Part shown: in pieces, positions 15,092 through 23,124 of the stretch
How the letters are laid out: each line of letters starts with the position of its first letter
Position numbering within the stretch: the stretch's first letter is position 1
From: an uncultured Clostridia bacterium
GTDB taxonomy: Bacteria; Bacillota; Clostridia; Oscillospirales; Butyricicoccaceae
Length of the DNA stretch: 39,434 bases
Assembly: GCA_944381055.1 (NCBI GenBank)
Contig: CALWJQ010000036.1
Coordinates: forward strand, 1 to 39,434
Direction: 5' to 3'
Translations under genes and position numbers: made by a program
The notes under the pieces: model-generated
What the model saw: the letters and a program-made list of their open reading frames with translations, nothing else
Databases searched by the model: none
What the model was told of the DNA's origin: nothing

Positions 15092-15649
15092 TTGTCTACA
15101 CAGCAGACGGCCGCAGACGGCCGCGCTTTTCTGGAACAGTGCCTTGCGCGCATGTCCCTGGGCGACAAAGACGCCCTGGCCGAGTTTTACGAAAAAACGC
15201 GCGACGCCCTGTACGGTTTTATACTGGCGATTGTCAAAAACCAGCAGGACGCCGAAGACGTTTTGCAGGACACCTACCTGCGCATCTACGGCGCGGCCGG
15301 CGGGTACCAGGCGACGGGCAGCCCCATGCCGTGGGTCTTTACCATCGCGCGCAACCTTGCGCTCATGCGCCTGCGTCAGCACGCGCGGCGTTCGGACGCC
15401 CCGGCCGGCGATGACGAATCGCTGTTTGACGTGCCCGACGACCGCGGCCTGGATCCCGACGAGCGCATCCTGCTGCGCGAAGTCATGCGCAGCCTGAACG
15501 ACGAAGAGCGCCAAATTGTCATGCTGCATGCCGTCGGCGGGTTCAAGCACCGCGAAATCGCCCACATACTCGACCTGGCGCTGCCCACCGTCCTGTCCAA
15601 ATACAACCGCGCGCTGAAAAAGCTGCGCGTGCAGATGAAAGGGGAGTGA
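15092..15649 (+). CDS. ECF-type RNA polymerase sigma factor
   Basis: A 185-residue sigma-70 family protein with only regions 2 and 4. Region 2 includes LYGFILAIVKNQQDAEDVLQ and MPWVFTIARNLALMRLR; region 4 includes SLNDEERQIVMLHAVGGFKH and REIAHILDLALPTVLSKYNR, ending in LKKLRV. The start is taken as the TTG at 15092 because a strong aggaggag site (15077-15084) precedes it, whereas the in-frame ATG at 15041 has none. The RsgI-like anti-sigma gene starts 4 nt after the stop, so the pair is an operon. The target promoters are unknown. Confidence 0.88.
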   Translation: MSTQQTAADGRAFLEQCLARMSLGDKDALAEFYEKTRDALYGFILAIVKNQQDAEDVLQDTYLRIYGAAGGYQATGSPMPWVFTIARNLALMRLRQHARRSDAPAGDDESLFDVPDDRGLDPDERILLREVMRSLNDEERQIVMLHAVGGFKHREIAHILDLALPTVLSKYNRALKKLRVQMKGE

Positions 15650-15653
15650 GCCC

Positions 15654-16922
15654 ATGCGGAACAGGGATCTCGAACAAACGCTGCGCTCCGCCGTACACAA
15701 GGCGGCGCCCGACGCGCTCGACAATATTCTGTCCGCGTGCGACGCCCAGCGCGGAACGATCATCGCCATGCCGCCGCGCCGCCGCCGCAACGTGCCGGCC
15801 CGCATCCTGGCCGCAGCGGCCATGCTGGCCATTGTCATCGGCGTCTCTGCCGGAACGGGGCTGCTGCGTTTTCCCGGCGCCGACCAGCCGGCTGCCCCGG
15901 CTGCCGGCCAGGTCGATTCCATCATCGAGCTCGACGTCAACCCCAGCATCGAACTGCAGGTCACCCGTGATGAGCGAGTCCTTTCGGCCACAGCCCTCAA
16001 CCCCGACGCCGAAGCCATTTTGGACGGCATGGATCTGCAAAACGCGACGCTTGACGTCGCCATCAACGCCCTGATTGGCTCCATGCTCAAAAACGGCTAT
16101 ATCAGCGATTTGCAAAACTCCATCCTGGTCACTGTGGAAAACGACGACCGCGCCCGCGGCGAAGAATTGCAAAAGCGCCTGGCCGAAGAGATCGGCGCCC
16201 TGCTCAGCGCCAGTTCTGTCGAACCGGCCGTGCTCAGCCAGACCGTCAGCGCGGCGGACGAAACGGTGCAGCAGATGGTCGACACTTATGGCATCTCGCA
16301 GGGCAAGGCCGCGCTGATCCGCGAGATCATGAACAAAAACCCCCAGCTGCTCGAACGCAACCTGGTCGGCCTGAGTATCAACGAACTCAACCTGCTCGCC
16401 GCGTCGGGCTCCGGCGCGCTGACCGGCATCAGTTCGACAGGCACGGCAAGCGACAAAGCCTATATCGGCGATCAAAAGGCGCGTGAGCTGGCCCTTGCCG
16501 CCGCCGGCGTCAGCGAGGCCGATACGATCTGGCTTCAGGTCGAGCTCGACGCCGATGACGGCCGCATCCTGTACGAAGTCGAGTTCGGTACCGCTTCCGC
16601 CGAATACGAAATCGATCTGGACGCCCGCACCGGCGACATCGTCAAAAACGAGCAGGAACTGTACCGGCAGCCTTCGACCCCGCAGCAGCAGCCCTCTTCC
16701 CCTGTTGCCGGCGATATTGGCCGCGACCGCGCCCTTGAAATCGCCCTCGGCCACGCGGGGCTGAGCCAGTCTGATATCTACGATGTTAAGGTAGAGTTTG
16801 ACTACGATGACGGCCGCAGCGAATATGAAGTGGAGTTTGAGTCGGGCCGGACCGAGTACGAATACAAAATCGACGCCTCGACAGGCGAAATTTTCGATAT
16901 TGACATTGACTGGGACGACTGA
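15654..16922 (+). CDS. RsgI-like membrane anti-sigma factor with two PepSY-type repeats
   Basis: A 422-residue protein that probably sequesters the sigma factor encoded just upstream. The N-terminal 45 residues are cytoplasmic, followed by a membrane segment (ILAAAAMLAIVIGVSAGTGL, about 50-70). The RsgI extracytoplasmic signature SIIELDVNPSIELQVTRDER comes next, with VLSATALNPDAEAIL after it. From about residue 265 there are two PepSY-type repeats of about 70 residues (DQKARELALAAAGVSEADTI..., RDRALEIALGHAGLSQSDIY...) that end in very acidic tails (IDIDWDD). RsgI proteins usually pair with SigI; here the partner has ECF architecture. The C-terminal repeats may sense an envelope signal, which is inference. 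Confidence 0.85.
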   Translation: MRNRDLEQTLRSAVHKAAPDALDNILSACDAQRGTIIAMPPRRRRNVPARILAAAAMLAIVIGVSAGTGLLRFPGADQPAAPAAGQVDSIIELDVNPSIELQVTRDERVLSATALNPDAEAILDGMDLQNATLDVAINALIGSMLKNGYISDLQNSILVTVENDDRARGEELQKRLAEEIGALLSASSVEPAVLSQTVSAADETVQQMVDTYGISQGKAALIREIMNKNPQLLERNLVGLSINELNLLAASGSGALTGISSTGTASDKAYIGDQKARELALAAAGVSEADTIWLQVELDADDGRILYEVEFGTASAEYEIDLDARTGDIVKNEQELYRQPSTPQQQPSSPVAGDIGRDRALEIALGHAGLSQSDIYDVKVEFDYDDGRSEYEVEFESGRTEYEYKIDASTGEIFDIDIDWDD

Positions 16923-16927
16923 TTCCC

Positions 16928-16958
16928 GGCCCCGGACGCTTGCCGTCCGGGGCCTTTT
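16928..16958 (+). terminator. Terminator of the sigma/anti-sigma operon
   Basis: Ten-bp perfect stem ggccccggac / gtccggggcc with a 7-nt loop and a TTTT tail, 5 bp after the anti-sigma stop codon. Confidence 0.85.
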
Positions 16959-16968
16959 GGTTTATAAT
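16940..16968 (+). promoter_or_regulatory. Promoter embedded in the preceding terminator
   Basis: TTGCCG (16940-16945), exactly 17 bp, then a perfect TATAAT (16963-16968). The -35 box lies in the loop and right arm of the terminator hairpin, so the dehydrogenase gene has a separate start signal overlapping the upstream stop signal. Confidence 0.6.
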
Positions 16969-16997
16969 AAAGCAAACAAAAAAAGGAGTGCATTGCA

Positions 16998-17867
16998 GTG
17001 AAACAGGTCGCGTGGATTGGCACCGGCGTCATGGGCGCCCAGCAGGCCGGCCATCTGGTCAAAAACGGCTATCCCGTCCGGGCATACAACCGTACATATG
17101 AAAAAATGGCGGCGCAGGCGCAGGAGCTCGGCTTTACGCCCTGTGCGAGTATCGCCGATGCGGTCAGCGGGGCTGACGTCATCTTTGTCATGGTCGGGTA
17201 CCCGACCGATGTTGAAGAGGTTTTCTGCGGCCCAGGCGGTATTTTTGAGTGCGCGAAAAAAGGCGCCCTGGCCGTCGACATGACGACTTCGTCGCCCGCG
17301 CTGGCTCAGATGCTGTATGAGATGGGCCGCAAAAAGGGCATCCGCGTCATGGACGCGCCGGTTTCAGGCGGCGACAGCGGTGCGCGCAACGCCACGCTTT
17401 CCATTATGGCCGGCGGCGACCAGGCCGATTTTGACGAGGCTCTTCCGCTTTTTTCCTGCATGGGCAAGAATATCCGACTGATGGGCGGACCGGGCATGGG
17501 CCAGCACACAAAGGCGGCTAACCAAATCGCCGTTGCCGGCGCAACGGCGGCTTACACCGAAGCCATTGCCTACGCCCGCCGCGTGGGGCTGGACCCCGCC
17601 GCCATGCTCGACGCCATCGGCGCCGGCGCAGCCGGCAGCTGGCAGATTGCCAACATGGCGCCGCGCGCCCTCAGGGGGGATTTCGCACCCGGCTTTTTTG
17701 TCAAGCACTTTATCAAGGACATGAAGATTGTGCGCGACGAGGGCGCCGAGCGCGGGCTGGATCTGAAAATGCTTGACGCTGTTTTGGCGCTTTACGAGCA
17801 AATGGCCGGCATGGGGCTGGAAAATGACGGCACACAGGCCCTGATAAAAGTATACGAAAAGAAATAA
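16998..17867 (+). CDS. NAD(P)-dependent 3-hydroxyisobutyrate-dehydrogenase-family oxidoreductase
   Basis: A 289-residue beta-hydroxyacid dehydrogenase. It has the Rossmann nucleotide motif GTGVMG (8-13), with AYNRT at 29-33 (an Arg at this place often favours NADP), the substrate loop DAPVSGGDSGARNATLS (119-135) and the catalytic Lys172 in GQHTKAANQ with Asn175. The start is a GTG at 16998 with an aaggag site at 16983-16988. Family members reduce or oxidise small hydroxy acids such as 3-hydroxyisobutyrate, tartronate semialdehyde or 2-hydroxy-3-oxopropionate; the exact substrate is not readable. Confidence 0.9.
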   Translation: MKQVAWIGTGVMGAQQAGHLVKNGYPVRAYNRTYEKMAAQAQELGFTPCASIADAVSGADVIFVMVGYPTDVEEVFCGPGGIFECAKKGALAVDMTTSSPALAQMLYEMGRKKGIRVMDAPVSGGDSGARNATLSIMAGGDQADFDEALPLFSCMGKNIRLMGGPGMGQHTKAANQIAVAGATAAYTEAIAYARRVGLDPAAMLDAIGAGAAGSWQIANMAPRALRGDFAPGFFVKHFIKDMKIVRDEGAERGLDLKMLDAVLALYEQMAGMGLENDGTQALIKVYEKK

Positions 17868-17883
17868 TTTTATAAAATAATAC

Positions 17884-17920
17884 AAACAGGCGGTCTCTTT
17901 TATGAGACTGCCTGTTTATT
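17884..17920 (+). terminator. Terminator of the dehydrogenase gene
   Basis: Eleven-bp stem caggcggtctc / gagactgcctg (one G-T pair), extended by flanking AAA/TTT, loop ttttat, tail tttattt. Confidence 0.8.
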
Positions 17921-17981
17921 TGCTTTCGCCGCGGCCGTCAACATACCCGACGCCAATACGCACGCCAGCCGTTCAGGAGGC

Positions 17982-18494
17982 CTAACGCGCGCACTGCGCG
18001 AAAAAAGCCTCGGCCTGGGCGCGGCTTCGCGCCACCGTCGTCTTTTGGGGGTAACGGGCGGCAATGTCCCGAAGATGCCCGCGCTGCGCGCGCGTTCGGC
18101 CCCGCCATAAAATCCACTGGATAAACTCCCAGTCAAGCTTTTCATTACAGCCTTCCGCCATGTCCTCGCGGGTTCTGCCGTGCCAGCGGATATACCTGCT
18201 TACAGCCTGCCGCAGGCAGACGCGGCGGGGGAAGTCCAAAATAACGATTTTGTCGGCTTCTTCCAGCCGGCGCTCCTGCGCGAAGCCCCGGTAATTCCCG
18301 TCAATGACCCAGCTTGCGTGGCTGTCCATGAACGCGGCGACCATGCGCTGCGCCTCGCCGCGGTCGCGTATGACCCACCCCGGCGTGAACTGCACGGTGT
18401 CCAGGTGCAGTACCGGGCACCCCGCAGCCTGTCCCAGGCGCCGCGCCAGCGTCGACTTTCCCGCCCCGCTGTATCCCAAAACGGCAATCTTCAT
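17982..18494 (-). CDS. P-loop kinase-like protein (topology modulation/FlaR type)
   Basis: A 170-residue small nucleoside/adenylate-kinase-like P-loop protein. It opens MKIAVLGYSGAGKSTLARRL (Walker A GYSGAGKS, 7-14), continues PVLHLDTVQFTPGWV and SWVIDGNYRGF, and has KIVILDFPRRVCLRQAVSRY as the Walker B region with lid Arg residues. This pattern is that of proteins annotated as topology modulation protein, FlaR or AAA family ATPase. The ATG at 18494 is chosen because the family starts there and a GGAGGGG site precedes it. It is divergent from the marR-MATE operon. The function in the cell is not known. Confidence 0.85.
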   Translation of the reverse strand: MKIAVLGYSGAGKSTLARRLGQAAGCPVLHLDTVQFTPGWVIRDRGEAQRMVAAFMDSHASWVIDGNYRGFAQERRLEEADKIVILDFPRRVCLRQAVSRYIRWHGRTREDMAEGCNEKLDWEFIQWILWRGRTRAQRGHLRDIAARYPQKTTVARSRAQAEAFFAQCAR

Positions 18495-18555
18495 CCAACC
18501 CCTCCGTTCCTGCTTTTTACTATACCAGAAAACCTGCCTTTGCGCCATGTCCCCC

Positions 18556-18596
18556 TTGACAAAACCGCTTTGCCGGGTTATAGTTTATCAGTAAAC
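18556..18596 (+). promoter_or_regulatory. Promoter and probable MarR operator of the marR-MATE operon
   Basis: Consensus TTGACA (18556-18561), exactly 17 bp, then TATAGT (18579-18584). A perfect palindrome gttta-tcag-taaac (18583-18596) overlaps the -10 end and the likely transcription start, where an autorepressor of the MarR type would bind. The operator role is inference. Confidence 0.75.
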
Positions 18597-18623
18597 AGTT
18601 AATTGTGCAACAGGTGATAACAT

Positions 18624-19088
18624 ATGCGTCTTTTGCCGGGTGAATATATCGAGGGCCTGCGCCGGCTGGACAAGATTTACCGCGGGCAGCTGCAGCAGCT
18701 GGTCAAAGAATATGGGCTGACGCCGGGGGAAATGGCGGTATTGCTTTTTCTGCACAACAACGCCCCGGACCTGGACACGGCGACCGACATCGTGCGCTGC
18801 CGCGACCTGTCCAAAGCGCTGGTGGCGCGGTCGGTTGAGTCGCTGCGGCAAAAGGGGTATGTGACGCTGGAGCGCGACCGGCGGGACCGGCGTGTCGTCC
18901 ATTTGGCGCTGAGCGAACAGAGCCGGCCCATCAGCCGCGAAATTGACCGGCGGCAAAAGCTGCTGTGGCGCAGGCTGGGCGAAGGCATCGACCCCGACGC
19001 CCTGAACGCAGCGTTTGAAACCCTGAGCCGGCTCATTCAGAACGCGCAAAACAATGTGACAGGAGAAGATGCCCATGCAAACGAATAG
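18624..19088 (+). CDS. MarR-family transcriptional regulator
   Basis: A 154-residue winged-helix regulator. The helix-turn-helix region (LTPGEMAVLLFLHNNA, DIVRCRDLSKALVARSVESL) is followed by the wing GYVTLERDRRDRRVVHLALS, typical of MarR, and a C-terminal dimerisation helix pair. MarR proteins usually repress their own operon and release DNA on binding small phenolic or drug ligands. It overlaps the MATE gene by 14 nt and shares its promoter, so it most likely controls that exporter. Confidence 0.92.
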   Translation: MRLLPGEYIEGLRRLDKIYRGQLQQLVKEYGLTPGEMAVLLFLHNNAPDLDTATDIVRCRDLSKALVARSVESLRQKGYVTLERDRRDRRVVHLALSEQSRPISREIDRRQKLLWRRLGEGIDPDALNAAFETLSRLIQNAQNNVTGEDAHANE

Positions 19089-20445
19089 CATTGCCGGCGG
19101 CGCCGATCTCGGCCGCGATCCCGTCGGTCCGCTGCTCCGCAAGCTGGCCCTGCCGGCCATTTTGGCCCAGGTCGTCAATCTTTTATACAATCTGGTCGAC
19201 CGCATGTACATCGGCCATATCGAGGGGATCGGTCCCGATGCCCTGACCGGTGTCGGCGTGTGTATGCCGGTTATTATGGCCATTTCGGCCTTTGCCGCGC
19301 TGGCCAGCATGGGCGGCGCGCCGCGCGCTTCCATCATGATGGGCCGCGGCGACCACGAACAGGCGGAAAATATCCTGGGCAACTGCACAACACTTCTGGT
19401 CACTATCGCCGTTTTGCTCACGGTTGTTGTCTCCGTCTTCGGGCAAAGCATCCTTATGACCTTCGGCGCCAGCGAAGACACCATCGGCTACGCATGGGAA
19501 TACATGCAGATCTATGCGCTCGGTACGATTTTTGTCCAGCTTGCGCTGGGCCTGAACGCCTTTATCAACGCCCAGGGCTTTGCGCGCACCGGCATGATCA
19601 CCGTTGTCATCGGCGCCGCGTGCAACATTGTGCTCGACCCCATTTTCATGTTTGCCTTCGGCATGGGGGTGCGCGGCGCCGCGCTGGCCACCATTCTGTC
19701 GCAGGCCGTTTCATGCGTATGGATCCTGTGGTTTCTGACGGGCGGCAAAAGCCACCTGCGCATCCGTTTCCGGCACCTCAGGCTGCGCCGCCGGATCTTT
19801 TTGCCCGCCGTCGCGCTGGGGCTGTCGCCTTTTATCATGCAGTTCACCGAAAGCGTGCTCAATGTCTGCTTCAATACCAGCCTGCAGCATTACGGCGGCG
19901 ACATTCCGGTCGGCGCCATGACCATTTTAAGTTCGGTCATGCAGTTTACCATGCTGCCTTTGCAGGGCCTGACGCAGGGCGCTCAGCCCATTGTCAGCTT
20001 TAACTACGGCGCAGGCAACATCGACCGCGTCAAAAAGACGTTCTGGCTGCTGCTGCGCACCGCAGCCATTTACGCAGGCGCCATGTGGGCGCTGTGCATG
20101 CTGGCGCCGCAGCTGCTGATCGGCATTTTTACCGACAGCGCCAAGCTGGCCGGGTTCACCCGCAGCGCCATGCGCATTTACATGGCGGCGAGCTGCATTT
20201 TCAGCGTCCAGCTGGCCTGCCAGCAGACCTTTATCGCGCTGGGCAACAGCAAGACGTCGGCTTTTCTCGCCCTTTTGCGCAAGGTCTTTCTGCTCATCCC
20301 GCTCATTTACATTCTGCCGCACCTGATGAGCGATCAGGTCACGGCGGTTTTCCTGGCCGAGCCGGTGGCCGATATCATTGCCGTCAGCATCACCGCCAGC
20401 CTGTTTGCGCGTGAGTACCGCCGCCTGGGCGCACCGAAATCATAA
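19075..20445 (+). CDS. MATE-family multidrug efflux transporter
   Basis: A 456-residue integral membrane protein with about twelve hydrophobic segments. The N-terminal DPVGPLLRKLALPAILAQ and NLLYNLVDRMYIGHI and the second-half PLQGLTQGAQPIVSFNYGAG are MATE signatures. It would export drugs or other cationic or aromatic compounds in exchange for Na+ or H+. Two ATGs lie at 19069 and 19075; the AGGAG site at 19061-19065 gives proper spacing only for 19075. Translational coupling with marR is likely. It ends before a strong terminator at 20488-20526. Confidence 0.93.
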   Translation: MQTNSIAGGADLGRDPVGPLLRKLALPAILAQVVNLLYNLVDRMYIGHIEGIGPDALTGVGVCMPVIMAISAFAALASMGGAPRASIMMGRGDHEQAENILGNCTTLLVTIAVLLTVVVSVFGQSILMTFGASEDTIGYAWEYMQIYALGTIFVQLALGLNAFINAQGFARTGMITVVIGAACNIVLDPIFMFAFGMGVRGAALATILSQAVSCVWILWFLTGGKSHLRIRFRHLRLRRRIFLPAVALGLSPFIMQFTESVLNVCFNTSLQHYGGDIPVGAMTILSSVMQFTMLPLQGLTQGAQPIVSFNYGAGNIDRVKKTFWLLLRTAAIYAGAMWALCMLAPQLLIGIFTDSAKLAGFTRSAMRIYMAASCIFSVQLACQQTFIALGNSKTSAFLALLRKVFLLIPLIYILPHLMSDQVTAVFLAEPVADIIAVSITASLFAREYRRLGAPKS

Positions 20446-20487
20446 GCGCCAGGGCCTGAGCGGATCCGGCAAAAACCATCGGCAGGC

Positions 20488-20526
20488 AAAAAATCCCCCT
20501 GTGCAATTTGCGCAGGGGGATTTGTC
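20488..20526. terminator. Bidirectional terminator between the MATE and AI-2E genes
   Basis: Long stem aaatccccctgtgc / gcgcagggggattt (one G-T pair) with a 5-nt loop, flanked by A on the left and T on the right, between two convergent operons. Confidence 0.85.
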
Positions 20527-20589
20527 CTGTCCGGAGCAAAAAAGATTCGCGGGCGAAACCCGGCAAAGCCGCTTTCCTGCGGCCTGGGG

Positions 20590-21735
20590 TCACGATTTCC
20601 ATCGCCAGGGCGCGATTTTCCGCTGCTTCAGCCGCTGGTAGCACCAGCCGCGCAGCAGCGCGTACGCCACAGAGCAGATGGGGATGAAAAGCAGCATTCC
20701 CGCAATCCCCATCAGGTTGCCGCCGACCGTGACGGCGACAAGAACCCAGATAGACGGGAGCCCGACCGAGCTGCCGACAACGTGGGGGTAAATCAGGTTG
20801 CCTTCAATCTGCTGCAATACAAGGAACATGACGACAAACCACAGGGCCCGCACAGGGTCGACAATCAAGATAAGGAATGCGCCGATGACGCAGCCGATAA
20901 AAGCGCCGACCAGCGGGATCAGCGCGGTCAGTGCGACGAGCGCCCCCACCATGACCGCATAGGGGAAGCGGAAAACCGTCATGGTGATAAAGAACATGGT
21001 GCCCAGAATGAGGGCTTCGACGCACTGGCCGGACAAAAAGCGGGAAAAGGTCTTGCTGGCAAGCTCTAAAATTTCCAGGATGGACAGCACTTTTCGCTCG
21101 GGCAGCAGGGCGTACAGCAGCATTTTGCCCTGCCGTGCCAGTTTTTCCTTTTGCAGTAGCACATAAATGGCGAAAACCGACGCGATCACCGTGTTGACAA
21201 CCCCGCTGACCAGCGATCCGGCCGCACCGACCGTCGAATTAAACAGGCTCTGTCCCATGTCCTTGAGTGTGTTAAGCGTACTCGTCACGAGGGACTGCCA
21301 GTCAAAGCTTACCTGGTTTAAAAGTTCGCCGATTTCGGGAAAGCTCTGCGCCAGTTCGGTCGCCCAGACGGCGACGCGCCGCCCGAAAGCCGGCAGGCTT
21401 CCGACGAGGATTTCAATCGAATTGCCGACCTCGGGAACAATCAGCCGGACAATGAAAAACAAAACGGCAAAAATAGCCGCCAGCGCCAGCACCAGGCTGA
21501 TGCTGCGCTGAAAGCGCCTGATCTTGGGCGGGGCTTTGGCGAACAGCCGCGTCTCGATGCCCCGCATGGGGACATTGAGGACAAACGCGATGCATCCGCC
21601 GACAAAAAACGGGAAAAAGAGCTTCCAGATGAAGAGCAGCAGCATCCAGATAAGCGAAAGATGCTGCACCAGCGCATACAGCAGCACAGCGCCGGCGATG
21701 AGGACGGCCAGCTGCCGGATGGTCGTTTTGTCCAT
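20590..21735 (-). CDS. AI-2E family transporter (PerM/YdbO-like)
   Basis: A 381-residue polytopic membrane protein of the AI-2E/PerM family. Typical features are the N-terminal double hydrophobic segment (IAGAVLLYALVQHLSLIWML), the long soluble amphipathic section around residues 95-165, and the C-terminal core VALTALIPLVGAFIGCVIGA followed by LQQIEGNLIYPHVVGSSVGL, the best conserved family segment. Some members act in quorum-signal export or Na+/H+ antiport; no specific role can be assigned. It starts 3 nt after the YitT-like gene and ends the thioesterase-yitT-AI-2E operon. Confidence 0.9.
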   Translation of the reverse strand: MDKTTIRQLAVLIAGAVLLYALVQHLSLIWMLLLFIWKLFFPFFVGGCIAFVLNVPMRGIETRLFAKAPPKIRRFQRSISLVLALAAIFAVLFFIVRLIVPEVGNSIEILVGSLPAFGRRVAVWATELAQSFPEIGELLNQVSFDWQSLVTSTLNTLKDMGQSLFNSTVGAAGSLVSGVVNTVIASVFAIYVLLQKEKLARQGKMLLYALLPERKVLSILEILELASKTFSRFLSGQCVEALILGTMFFITMTVFRFPYAVMVGALVALTALIPLVGAFIGCVIGAFLILIVDPVRALWFVVMFLVLQQIEGNLIYPHVVGSSVGLPSIWVLVAVTVGGNLMGIAGMLLFIPICSVAYALLRGWCYQRLKQRKIAPWRWKS

Positions 21736-21738
21736 TGA

Positions 21739-22458
21739 TCAATCCCCCAGACGTTGAAACAGCCGGACGGGCAGGGTCATGTTTTGAATGCGTCCGATCA
21801 GAAAGGACGAGATGGTCACCGTGATCAGGGAGTAGAAAATGCGCAGCGGCGCGATATAGCTGAGCGAAAGCCCCAGCACGACAAGGTCGGTAAACAGGTA
21901 GGCGCGCGAAATAGGCAGGCCAAAAACCTTTGAAATGGTCATGGCCAGCGCGTCGTCGCCGCCGCATGCCCCGCCCTGCCGCACGACAATGCCGACGCCG
22001 ACGCCGACAAACAGCCCGCCGACAACGGCGGCGGCCAGCGGCAGCCCGGACAGATCAGGCAGCAGGGGAGGGAAGCGTTCGAGCAGGTTATACGACAGCG
22101 AAAAAGCGCAGCTTGAGACAAGGGAAAAGCGCAGGAACCCTTTGCCCAAAAACCGGAACCCGACGATATAAGACGTCGCGTCGAGAACAAAGCTCGATAT
22201 GCCCGGCGAAATCGCGAACCAGTGGTGCAGCAGCAGGGTCATGCCCAAAACGCCGCCTTCGGTCACGTCGCAGCGCGAATGGACATTGTAAAGGCCGAAC
22301 GCCAGGATAAAGGCCCCCAGCACGGCGGTCAGGTACGGGCCCAGCTGACGCGGGGAAAAGCGGGGCTTGGGCCGCGCTTTGGGGTCGGCCGCGTCTGCGT
22401 CTGAAGCCTGCGCCGCAGAAGACGGGGCTTGTTCCCCGCCCTGCACGGGCGCCGGCAT
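21739..22458 (-). CDS. YitT-family (DUF161) membrane protein
   Basis: A 239-residue integral membrane protein. After about 40 polar N-terminal residues, five to six hydrophobic segments follow, with the family motifs CDVTEGGVLGMTLLLHHW, ISPGISSFVLDATSYIVGFR and RQGGACGGDDALAMTISK. It lacks the C-terminal soluble DUF2179 domain that full YitT proteins carry, so it is the short form. The start at 22458 has only a weak ribosome binding site. It is the second gene of a three-gene minus-strand operon. Function unknown. Confidence 0.83.
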   Translation of the reverse strand: MPAPVQGGEQAPSSAAQASDADAADPKARPKPRFSPRQLGPYLTAVLGAFILAFGLYNVHSRCDVTEGGVLGMTLLLHHWFAISPGISSFVLDATSYIVGFRFLGKGFLRFSLVSSCAFSLSYNLLERFPPLLPDLSGLPLAAAVVGGLFVGVGVGIVVRQGGACGGDDALAMTISKVFGLPISRAYLFTDLVVLGLSLSYIAPLRIFYSLITVTISSFLIGRIQNMTLPVRLFQRLGD

Positions 22459-22488
22459 ATCCGTGGGGGACGCCCCCGCCAGGGGCAG

Positions 22489-22875
22489 TCAGCCCGGCGT
22501 GCGGCTGCGGCATTTTTCTACAAACTTTTCCCCCTCGACAATAAAGCGTTCGTGGGTGCCTTCGCCGATGAGCGAGACCTCGTCAAAAGCCTTGACGTCA
22601 AAAACCAGCCGGCGGCGGTCGATTTCGCGCAGCGTACACTCAAAGCGCACCTGCATACCGACCGGGGTGGGTGCCAGATGCTTGACGCTGACAGCCGTGC
22701 CGACTGTCGTCATGCCGTCTTCCAGCGCCGGCTGCACACATTCCAGGCAGACGTTTTCCATCAAAGCGATCATGACGGGCGTCGCAAAAACGTCAAGACA
22801 GCCGCTTTTCATGTTGGCAGCGGTCATCGACGGTTCGACGGTGGCGGTCAGCGTGTGGGTCATTCCGGGTTGCAT
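22489..22875 (-). CDS. Hot-dog fold thioesterase (FlK-like)
   Basis: A 128-residue thioesterase-family protein of the fluoroacetyl-CoA-thioesterase-like group. Characteristic segments are the N-terminal ATPVMIALMENVCLECVQPA (the helix with the catalytic Glu), TTVGTAVSVKHLAPTPVGM and the C-terminal IGEGTHERFIVEGEKFVEK. It would hydrolyse a small acyl-CoA in the cytoplasm; the substrate is unknown. The ATG has an AAGGAG site about 10 nt upstream, and it is first in the operon with the promoter at 22911-22939. Confidence 0.88.
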   Translation of the reverse strand: MQPGMTHTLTATVEPSMTAANMKSGCLDVFATPVMIALMENVCLECVQPALEDGMTTVGTAVSVKHLAPTPVGMQVRFECTLREIDRRRLVFDVKAFDEVSLIGEGTHERFIVEGEKFVEKCRSRTPG

Positions 22876-22910
22876 GGGTATCGTTCTCCTTTTTTGGTTT
22901 CAATATACTT

Positions 22911-22939
22911 ATTGTACCACAATCCGGGCGGCTTTTCAA
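22911..22939 (-). promoter_or_regulatory. Promoter of the thioesterase operon
   Basis: On the minus strand, TTGAAA (22934-22939), exactly 17 bp, then TACAAT (22911-22916), with the -16 extension TGTGG. The rest of the 249-bp intergenic region (22876-23124) holds the candidate peptidase promoter only. Confidence 0.78.
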
Positions 22940-23057
22940 ACCGGCGGATCACAATTTTCCCCTTCACACGGCTGAAAACCCAGCCCTTGACAGGGCAAGA
23001 GATGCGTGAAACCGATGCTGCATTGTACAAAAAGCATGAAATAAATTGCCGGCGGTC

Positions 23058-23086
23058 TTGACTTTTATTTCGCTATGTATAATAAT
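23058..23086 (+). promoter_or_regulatory. Candidate promoter of the first S9 peptidase
   Basis: TTGACT at 23058-23063 is followed by AATAAT at 17-bp spacing (23081-23086). A better TATAAT (23078-23083) lies at a non-optimal 14 bp. A promoter is likely here but its exact -10 is uncertain. Confidence 0.45.
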
Positions 23087-23124
23087 GTTAAACGAATAAG
23101 TATTCTAAGGCCGGGAGGATGATT

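Noticed and set aside
14957..16754. Long minus-strand frames opposite the sigma and anti-sigma genes (377 and 403 codons)
   Set aside because: Antisense shadows; the plus-strand genes have full family motifs and proper start signals.
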